A stretch of DNA of 64,000 bases, from positions 32,937,653 to 33,001,652 of the forward strand of contig NC_079478.1 of the NCBI RefSeq assembly GCF_026230105.1. Reading direction: 5' to 3'. Below the pieces are notes generated by a model. That model saw nothing but the letters and a program-made list of their open reading frames with translations, was not told the DNA's origin and made no database searches. Source of the stretch: Diorhabda sublineata (Eukaryota; Arthropoda; Insecta; Coleoptera; Chrysomelidae). A program made the translations under genes and the position numbers. Below are positions 55,871 to 64,000 of this stretch, one piece after another; the stretch's first letter is position 1; the number at the start of each line of letters is the position of its first letter.

Positions 55871-56499
55871 AAGGATCTTGGTATATCAAAATGAGATAAC
55901 GCAAAGAGGATAGGACTTAAAACAGTTCAATTTGTTTCCAATGTATTTTCCATTTCCCATAAATGACTTCTTTTTCATTTAATCGTCTCATTTATGGCAC
56001 TAGTGCAAGAAAAAAGGATTAGTTTTGGTTTGTAACATACTTTGACCTTGTAAGAAATTGCATGCAATTTTTGGCACATTATCTTGCTTCACGTCAAGCG
56101 GTCTTTAAGGATATTATTTTAATTGAACCATGATACGAAATATAATTAATGTAATTAAAAACTAGTACAATACTAGCGATTAATTATATAGAATAATGAG
56201 TTTGTAAATTAAAACCGTTTAACTTGTTTTTCCATATTTCATTAATTTGATATTACATTAGATTTACATGTCTAATTGTAAATACAACATAAATCATTGC
56301 GATAACAATGAACAATAATTAATTAAGGATTATTTTAATGCTGTAACAATATTATCTGGTGAATTATTAAAGGAAACGAATTTAAAAATTTGAAATCAAA
56401 ATTTTATAATTATATAGAACAGAGGCGCCAAAAATATAACTATTGGGGGTAATTAATCTCTATACAAAATTGCATCTTTGGGGAGTTATATAGAAGTAT

Positions 56500-56705
56500 G
56501 GAACAAAATTTCAAAAAAAATAATTCTTTTCAACCCTCAACTTAAAAGTATCAAATTTGGTAAAGTATATGAGACTATTAGGCGATAAAAACATTCTGGA
56601 GCGTTCATTGGGGATGAACGTCAATTGATTTAAAAAATTTCATTTTCATACTTAACAGTCTCATACTGTGTACCAAATTTGGTATTTTTAAGTTAAAGAG
56701 TTGCA
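56500..56705. repeat. inverted repeat, arms about 42 bp
   Basis: 'cttaaaagtatcaaatttgg...atgagactatta' (about 56541-56582) is repeated inverted as 'cagtctcatactgtgtaccaaatttggtatttttaag' (56657-56692). Diverged foldback element. Confidence 0.6.
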
Positions 56706-57279
56706 AATAAAATGTTTCGTGTAATCGTCATAGTGGTTTATTAAGTAATCTAAAATATTGTAGTGGGCGTTTCGTCACTCCATTTTAAAACGAAAAATGA
56801 TAAGTCTTGTCGTTAATGAGATACAGGGAGCTGAATTGTTTGTAATAAATGTGCTCTGACTGTATGTATCTTCGGGCTAACCAATGGTGGTTAACCATAT
56901 TCTTTGTATCAAAACATAAAAACTACTTTGTGAAAAAACTATTTATTATTCACGAACATAATTAATTAAACTTAGTTTCAATAATCCGACTACTGTACTC
57001 GATGAATGCCTCTTTAAATACCAAAATCCCATTGTAAAGAAAAGCTATTAATAATAATATTTATGGTCCTTAGAGCCACATCAATACAAAAAAGAAGGGT
57101 AAGTAATTTGATACTTTAATGAAACTTCAAGTGTCTAAGGGACACTTTGTATCACTTAACTACATGATTAACAGATGTTGTATCTCTGTCTGGGAAACAT
57201 TCGTGCAATGTTGCCTAATTTTGAATAGGAAGTAATACGAAACAACATGCTTATTCCAAGTGAAATTTGAAAGAATATT

Positions 57280-57306
57280 GTCAGGTTAGGTTAGGTTAGG
57301 TTAGGT
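57280..57306 (+). repeat. short interstitial TTAGG repeat
   Basis: Four to five consecutive copies of the insect telomere unit TTAGG (aggttaggttaggttagg...). It is far too short to be a telomere. Less regular cctaacctaa strings occur at about 12939 and 16796 within the dispersed repeat pair. Confidence 0.8.
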
Positions 57307-57419
57307 CAAATACTTGTCAAACCTAAAAACTAACGCAAAAACGAATAAGAAATTTATATCATACGAATTTTCTGATACCTTTACTAATATACATATTCGT
57401 TTAAAGTTGACTGGAACTT

Positions 57420-57750
57420 TTGTTAAATCAAAGAATATTATTGGAAGACCCACAATTAGAAAACCAGATCCTTCAAATTATTGACCAACATCCAGAAACG
57501 AGTACCAGACAAATTGCTGAGAAGAATTTTATAAAAGATATCGGACTATGTAACTGACTACCCGTTTCGTATACAATATTACCAATGGATTTTAATCGCA
57601 AACAATCCCAATTTTACTGTTTTCGGATGAAGCCAACTTTCCAAGACATGTCATTATGAGTACATATGGGCCGATGTGAATCCCCAACAGTTGAAACACG
57701 GTTCCAACACTCCTTTTCGATCAATGTTTAGCTTTGCATCATCGAAGATA
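57420..57750 (+). mobile_element. Tc1/mariner-superfamily transposase fragment
   Basis: The + strand reads 'QILQIIDQHPETSTRQIAEK' (helix-turn-helix region), then pieces around 'NPNFTVF' and 'YEYIWADVNPQQLKHG', the first-catalytic-Asp region and its follower. The link with the tandem array at 53.4 kb is possible, as this is the other half of such a protein. Confidence 0.6.
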
Positions 57751-57779
57751 ATTTAACAGGACTTCTTTTTTCTTGACCA

Positions 57780-58270
57780 GTCAGACATACGAAGTCTGGC
57801 TATTAAATAACGAGATTGGTTACGGGATTTATTATAAAAATTATTCTACATTCGAATACTCCCCTTCAATATACTCCCATCCCCTCGCCACATAACTTTC
57901 CATACGTTTTTACATTGATCAAAGCAGTGCTGGAAGTCTTCTTTGGTGAGGGCCTTTAGGAACCTGCCGTTTTTTGCTTTACCATTTCCATCGACTCAAA
58001 GCGGGCCCCTTTCAAAGCAGATATTATCTTCGGAAACAAAAAAAGTCGCACAGTTCCAAATCTGGTGAGTACGGCGGGTGTTGGAGCACTGGAGTGCGCT
58101 TACTGGCCAAATGCGTTACAGGCAGGTTTGTGGGGGTATCTAAAATCGTTCATTTACACAGTCCCGATCTTCAAAATCGTATTATACAAGATTGTAATGT
58201 TATTCGTAACAACCTTGGTATCTTCGAATGTATTACGCAATCCATTTAGACGCCGAGCGGATGTATTCAT
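57780..58270 (-). mobile_element. mariner-like transposase C-terminal fragment
   Basis: The reverse strand reads 'HSPDLXXCXFFLFPKIISAL' with 'KGARFESMEMVKQK', then 'INVKTYGKLCGEGM', the end of a mariner transposase (third Asp block and tail). The left end 'gtctggctattaaataacga' resembles the terminal repeat of this group. Frames are broken. Confidence 0.7.
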
Positions 58271-59169
58271 TTAGGTTGGAGATGCACATTTTAAACTCTG
58301 AAATTTAGTATTCGCCACTATGTATCTAATTAACTACAAGATTTATCATGTTTATAAGAACTTTTCGTCTTAAATGGAGTGATGAAGCGTCCTATATAAT
58401 ATTTTAGATTACTTAGGTAGCAGCCACTCCAATATACGCCTCTGCTCTGTATCGGTTCTCATGCAGTTCAATGTTGATATGTGCATAGTACTTTCCAAAA
58501 TAAAAGAACATTACGAAAAATGTAAAAAGTTTCCACTATAATTTGCCTTCACCGCTAATTTTTAGATACAAAAATGTATTGTTAAAAAATTGTACGAAAT
58601 TAACAATTTTTTTGCTAAAGTATTTTATGATTTTTAAATATATTTTTCTATTTTTTCCGGGTCGTTTACTTCTAATCTCGAATATACAAGGTCTGATTCC
58701 TTTGCTTTACCCCCGATTCATTTACAATAAGAAATGGTAAAGAAATTACTTTTACTTTTCAATTCCAATGGAAAATTATCGAGAAAAAATAATTGGAAAC
58801 TTCCTTCGTAATTTTGGAACTGAATTGGCCTAACAAGCTTTACAAAAAAATTTCCTTTGTCTACAGTGCTTTAGAAGACGTCTGCAAATGTCTTATTCTA
58901 CAGATTCCTCTAATATTAATTTGCATTGAAGTTAATTCTTTTAAATGCAAGTATTTAATTACCGTACGTTGCTCAGCACGATTCATTTTGTTACTGTGAT
59001 CTGATTATCTCGAATTTAAGTTTCTATTGTTCTATTTCTAGCGTTAGTCTATACATACATAATCGGTTACAATGTAAGGTAATGATAAATTATTGTTTCA
59101 ATTTATAAATAGATGGAATTTTATGAACAACCTGGTAAGTACTTTACTCAGTTTGATATTTTATAAAAC

Positions 59170-59600
59170 TATTTAACAAACATTCGTCGCACAGAAGCTG
59201 AATAAAAACAAGAAAGCTGCACCTACGAGGATGGTCTCAGAAGTACCTGGCCTGACCTAGAGATGACGGTAGTTTCTCGAAAAATGTTGTTTTATGAAGA
59301 CAATGCACCATCTCATACATCTGTTATTGCAATGGCCAAAAGTAATGAATTAAAGTTTTGATTTGCTACTTCATACACACTATTCTCCAGATTTAGCTCC
59401 CTCGAATTACTTTCTCTGCTCGAATATTCTCCAACAATGAAGAGAGTAGGGTATCGAAAAGTGCTAAAAGGAGATTACGTTGAAAAATTTATTTTTTTCC
59501 AAAGTTTTTGTGTATTATTTATTGGGCCAGGTTCTTCTGGCACAATCCTTCAGGAACCATCCTCGCAAATAGTCCAACTCCGAGTGAAAATACATTTTCA
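59170..59600 (+). mobile_element. mariner-like transposase fragment
   Basis: The + strand has 'DNAPSHTSVIAMAKSNELKF' (second Asp block), 'FATSYTLFSRFSSLELLS' (decayed third-Asp block) and 'VLKGDYVEK' (C-terminal). The order and spacing match mariner. Inactive. Confidence 0.75.
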
Positions 59601-59619
59601 AATATTTACAACAGTGTGA

Positions 59620-60250
59620 AAGTCTTTTAAAATTTTTATTATTAGATAATTACAATAAACACATTGATATTTTGAAGGTAAGGTTACTGAAATTGAATGT
59701 TGAGAGTTGAAGGTTATTTCATTTGATTTAAAACGCATAATTTCATGAAAATTGATTTAGAAAATCTGGAACATGGATTAAAAGTAGTATTTCAACTAAG
59801 TAGGAAAATTTTTCATAGTGTATTGATATAAAAAAACTGTTGTAGACGATAGAAAATATTGACAACACATTTTTTTTATGGTTATTCATAACAAAAACCT
59901 TGATTTTATATTTATCTTATTCATCTGTAAACCAGTTTATTGCCTTATTACTTTTCGGTATAGAATATTTGCGTTAAGTTGAATAGTATAACGAAAATAC
60001 GATATATTTAAAAGGAATGTAAAGAAAATGGTGGTGGTGGATATTAATTATCTTAAAACTGCTCTGAAAACACACCTATAAAGTTTGATATCAACGCATA
60101 ACTTTTTTAATAATTATAGGAAAGAATATTTAAAAAAATCTCTACAAAGTCTAAAACTCAACACGCAACATCAGATATTATTTTAGTTTATACGAGGTAC
60201 ACAAAAAAAATATGAGTTTTGATCAATTTTGATAATTATTTAAAAAACTT
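59620..60250. other. intergenic, nothing recognised
   Basis: AT-rich sequence between two mariner copies with no convincing frame. Confidence 0.4.
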
Positions 60251-60253
60251 CTC

Positions 60254-61474
60254 AACACATCACTCATAAGTCGTGTTACTAAGAAAAACATATTTTTTTG
60301 CCAAAAATCGATATTTTATCAATCAATGTAATCTGCTTCAAGAGCGATACAATCATTCCAACGCTTCTCTAACTTCTCGATGCCGTGCTTGTAGTATGAT
60401 TTGTCTTGCCTCAAAATAGGCTTGAGTTTCAGTAATTGCTTCTTCATTTGAGCTGAATTTCTTACGGGCAGGCATTTTTTTGAGATCAGCGAACAGCCAG
60501 TAGTCACTGTGGGCGAGATCTGGACTATACGGTGGATGAGGAAGCAATTCGAAGTGTAATTCCTTCAATTTAACCATCATTACCACCGACTTGGGAATCG
60601 GTGCATTGTCTTGGTGAAACACTGGTTTTTTCTTCGACATATGAAATCGTTTTTCTATGATTTTCGCATACAAATGATCCAAAAACTATGTAGTAGTCTC
60701 TATTGATTGTCTCTCCCTTTTGGAGATAGTCGATGAACAATCTTCCATGTGTATCCCAAAATACTGAAACCTTAACCTTACCAACTGACTGTTGAGCCTT
60801 TGGACACTTCGAACGTGGTTCACCAGCTGCAAGTCCACTCAGATGATGTTCGTATTGATTCCGGAGTGAAGTGATGGAACCATATTTCATCCATTATCAC
60901 ATATCGATGCAAAAAATCTGATTTATTACGTGTAAACATGACCAAACCCTAGTGTGAATCATCAACACGTTGTTGTTATTGATCGACTGTGAGTAATCGC
61001 GGCACCCACTTTGAAAAAAGCTTCTTGTGGTCAAATAATTGTAAAGACACTGCCTTCTGATATCCTTACGGTCTTAGCTATCCCACGCGAGATTAATTTA
61101 CGATTAGATATAGCCAATTTGTGGACTTTTTGATGTTTTCTGGAGTAACAACCTCAATTGGACGACCAGAACGTTCATCATCATCATCATCATCAGTGTC
61201 TATACGACCACGTTTAAATCCAGCAAGTCAATGACAAATGGGTCTTTTCGATGGGGCAGAGTCCGGATAACACTTTTGAAGCCATTAAATCCATTGTTTT
61301 GAAAATAACAAAAGTAGTTTCCCTTACACGACTGTCTCTTTTTTCTGACTAATAGGAGTGTGTTAAATTTTATACATAGTCTTTTGAAAGTTAGTACTTC
61401 ATAAGGTCATATGGATTTGGATGCAATGGCATCGCCATCTATGTTTCAGTCAAACGACTTATTGAGTGATGTAA
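60254..61474 (-). mobile_element. mariner element with both inverted repeats, dead transposase
   Basis: The ends 'acatcactcataagtcgtgt' (left) and 'aaacgacttattgagtgatgt' (right) are inverted repeats of about 28 bp with one indel. At about 1.22 kb it is near the mariner standard of 1.28 kb. The transposase is read on the reverse strand: 'AAGEPRSKCPKAQQSVGKVK' and 'VSVFWDTHGRLFIDYLQKGE' (first-Asp follower), 'KKPVFHQDNAPIPKSVVM' (second Asp), and 'YSPDLAHSDYWLFADLKK' (third Asp of D,D34D). Frameshifts near 60680 and 60900 and stops in the 5' part disable it. A short (cat)n run lies at 61178-61195. Confidence 0.88.
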
Positions 61475-61929
61475 TAGATACCAAATTAAACTAGAAAGAG
61501 CACAGGGAAAAATATATTTATATATAAAAATATATTAATATTGAGAATAATTTAAAGATACTTTCAACGACATTCTCCATTTATTTGCAATATTTTCTTC
61601 AGTCAAAATTCTGGGCTTAAGCGTTTTGAGAAAATTGGTATTTTGTTATAAAAAAAGCAAGCAGGTGACTGAACAATTAACAACTCTCATATTCAGCGTA
61701 GACATTAATCCATGGGTAGTGATAATGATAATTATCATGAGTATTATAACATAAATATATGCTAGAGAAATTTTACTAAAGGATATAGAATATGAACTAG
61801 ATCAAAGAAAAAAAATAAAGGTAAATAATCTAAAGAAATATAAAAATTTATAATGAAAATTTGGATATCATTATAAACATGTTTATATCATGGTATTGTT
61901 ACGAACAAGTTCAAGATATAGGTTGTGAT

Positions 61930-62400
61930 GCCGGTCCTGTCCGATTATAATGGAATTCTAAAATTTGGCGAATTCATGGCATGTTTGAAATATTTTTATA
62001 AATAGCTGAATTCGTTTAAGGTTTTTTTTTATAAATGTTTTTATCATAGCAGGTCTTGTTATTTATATGTTCACTTTTTAAAATACGAAAAATGGCGTTT
62101 CGGCTTTATATATGGAACATGTTTAAATTAGTTTATAAATAGTCATAGTGAATGGAATGAAATAGAAATGTAATTGAAGAATTTAAATAAAATATAAAAG
62201 TTAAGCCTACTGTAAGTGTTTGAATAAATTAAGTGAGTAAGAGGGTGTTTATAAATTTACCCCACCGATGGTAATGGAGACCTAGACGATAATGGGGCTG
62301 ATCAACTGTTAACACGGGGTTCTCCAGTATCGCAGCAAGAAAGGGTGAGACAATAGATTCTTTGGGTTGCAGTGTATACTAAACCCCAAATCCATACATA
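61930..62400. repeat. dispersed repeat, partner of 20375-20545
   Basis: 'gccggtcctgtccgattata' and 'ttggcgaattcatggc' match the copy at 20375. The following GC-richer 'ttaccccaccgatggtaatgg...tagacgataatggggctgatca' is unlike the surroundings and may be an LTR or leader region. Not classified. Confidence 0.45.
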
Positions 62401-62779
62401 CATACAATAGTGTAAATAAATAAGGAAAACATTACAAGATAAAAAAGACAAGTGAAAATTCACATTCTTAATTAATATTGTGCATTTTATGATTATACAA
62501 TTATGGTTAATACTGTATATTTCAACACATGTCGATGAAATATTACAGATGTTAAGTAAATCAATATGCTCGAAATATATTACTAAAAATATTCAGATTA
62601 ACGTAATGTTGGTTTTGAAATTGTGGTCCTTGGGTCAACTGATAAAGATTTAAAAACGTTTACTTCAATATTCCAAATGTATTGTTTCTTTTGGAGTGTC
62701 TGTCAATATTCTATTATTGCCTTATAAGATACAGAATTTTTGGTTCTGATTATAGCATTGACACCTGTGAATAAAACTG

Positions 62780-63630
62780 TATTTTTTGAAATTACGTAGA
62801 CAAGGCCAAGATAGTACTCTGCACTCAATACTCGTCAAAAAGTTTTATAATTATCCTTTCTGTAAAAAGTACATCTTATTTTTATACTGTGATTCGACAT
62901 CTTGTTTATTAAATCATAGCAAAAAATATATATTTAAACACTTTGGAAAAAATCACAATAATGAACTGGAAGAATCTATAAAAAGTTTTTATATAGAAGC
63001 TGCTCATAAAAACCTAATTGTGCAAAATGGAATAAAATGTCTGCTGCATCTATACAAGGTAGCAAAGGCAGTAAAATGTATTAATGAATTGTGATAAATT
63101 ATGTTTTCAAAGGTAGTTGTCAAACCAAAACCTGTTAATCTTGCTAATCCCCCAACATCAGATGCTGCTCAGCATTAATTTTTAGAGTTTACTGCCAAAA
63201 TGCAGCTTTGGTTATCAAAAAAAAGAATCACCTGACAGTTGGGACCGGAAAAAAGAAAAAGCAGTTTAGCATGTTTTGTTTTGGCACCAATAACGCAAGA
63301 AGTTGCTCCAACGAAACTTTTGCATTTGCAGTTGCAGAAAAGTTGAATTATCATGATTTATAGGGCCGGGGCTAAAATAACGACGGGGCTCCCTTAAGGA
63401 ATTCGAAAACTACAGAATGATTTCCAAATGCCCTCTTGGACCTGGGGCTATAGCCCCCCAAGCCCCTAGCTTAATCCGGCCCTGTCAAATGCATGTGGAT
63501 ATTGTGAAATTAGAAACTAACAATTTTCCAAATTTAGAAATGTCTGAGGATTAAAAAATGATTATGTAGAAAATGAGGCGGAAAACGAGATTTTTCAATC
63601 TGAAGAAGACGAGGCTTAAAAAATAATGAA
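62780..63630 (+). mobile_element. decayed copy of a repeated insect ORF family, split by a MITE
   Basis: The + strand reads 'FLYCDSTSCLLNHSKKYIFK' (like 'FxGCDTTSxxxxKGKxxxxK'), 'LIVQNGIKCLLHLYK', then in a shifted frame 'PPTSDAAQH' with 'KMQLWLSKK', and later 'ENEAENEIFQSEEDEA' before a stop. This order matches a high-copy uncharacterised ORF family I recall from beetle and aphid genomes. Stops and frameshifts are present. The insertion at 63361-63486 interrupts it. Confidence 0.55.
63361..63486. mobile_element. short GC-rich MITE with GGCCGG-type ends
   Basis: The ends 'tagggccggggctaa' and 'ttaatccggccctg' are inverted repeats; inside, 'ggggctatagccccccaagc' is self-complementary. At about 126 bp and clearly richer in GC than its surroundings, it looks like a hAT-type non-autonomous element. 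It sits inside the decayed ORF at 62780-63630. Confidence 0.7.
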
Positions 63631-63789
63631 ATCCATTTGTTATTATTTTCAACATATTTAAGTTGTACTGATTTTGAAATAAAACTTTTTATGCTTTTTT
63701 ATTAGACTGAATAAAGTAAATTGAGGTCATATATGTTAGTAATCTGATAAAAAAATATATCCTGAGATTCTTTTCTCAATTATACACAT

Positions 63790-64000
63790 ACAGGGTGTTT
63801 CTAAATTCATGCAATAAAATTCAGGTGATTACTCGTATGAAATCAAGATGGATCTTTCCTTTAACAAAATTTCCTCAGCCCACCCCTTTCCGAGATATCA
63901 CCCTTACAAGGTGGTACTAAATTTTTTTTCTAAAATTTCATTTAAGCTAGAAACTTATAATCTGTAATTTTCATACCCTCTACATATTTACTGTTTTACA
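63790..64000. mobile_element. terminal part of a repeated element, cut by the window edge
   Basis: 'acagggtgtttctaaattcatgc' style ends followed by 'cccacccctttccgagatat' recur in insect genomes as ends of mobile elements. Class not certain; it continues past the right edge. Confidence 0.45.

Overview
The window looks like AT-rich insect nuclear DNA. Genes are split by introns with GT-AG borders, introns are full of decayed transposons, and the proteins read as insect orthologues of conserved eukaryotic genes. The mix of mariner, RTE/jockey-type LINE, copia, piggyBac and Penelope debris, together with a retained STN1-like telomere gene and TTAGG-type repeats, fits a beetle or another non-dipteran insect. 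The exact taxon cannot be named from the sequence alone.

Layout, left to right. 1-510 is a decayed piggyBac transposase. 1387-1634 (-) is the first coding exon of Rab5; the rest lies off the left edge. 6138-19732 (+) is a nine-exon EFHB (CFAP21)-like ciliary gene whose introns hold a LINE, tandem repeats and foldback elements. 20714-27239 (-) is a seven-exon CWC22 splicing factor, convergent with EFHB. 27987-30712 (+) is a seven-exon FOXRED1, divergent from CWC22. 30767-31283 (-) is a frameshifted, unrecognised coding region. 33241-36084 (-) is an intronless mitochondrial isoleucyl-tRNA synthetase (IARS2). 37908-43077 (+) is a five-exon OB-fold gene that I read as STN1 of the CST telomere complex. 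43260-45034 (+) may be a very small three-exon gene. 45072-48609 (+) is a four-exon arginase. 50762-55432 (-) holds the last four exons of fumarate hydratase; its 5' exons were not found. From 55.5 kb to the right edge there are only transposon remains, including a mariner of about 1.2 kb with both inverted repeats (60254-61474).

The joined exons were checked by arithmetic. EFHB totals 1599 nt, CWC22 2421, FOXRED1 1467, STN1 702 and arginase 1044. All are multiples of three with matching phases at every junction, which supports the models strongly. Four of the genes serve mitochondrial or central metabolism (FOXRED1, IARS2, fumarase, probably arginase), but their linkage looks like ordinary neighbourhood rather than a functional cluster. 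Names rest on recognising the protein families by eye; no database search was run.

No clearly new biological system was found. The items most worth a second look are the STN1-like gene, the small orphan gene between STN1 and arginase, the in-frame signal-peptide-like uORF ahead of EFHB, the unrecognised coding region with two frame breaks at similar A-runs, and several uncatalogued repeat families (inverted Penelope pair, tandem truncated transposase array, TAA-flanked inverted-repeat element).
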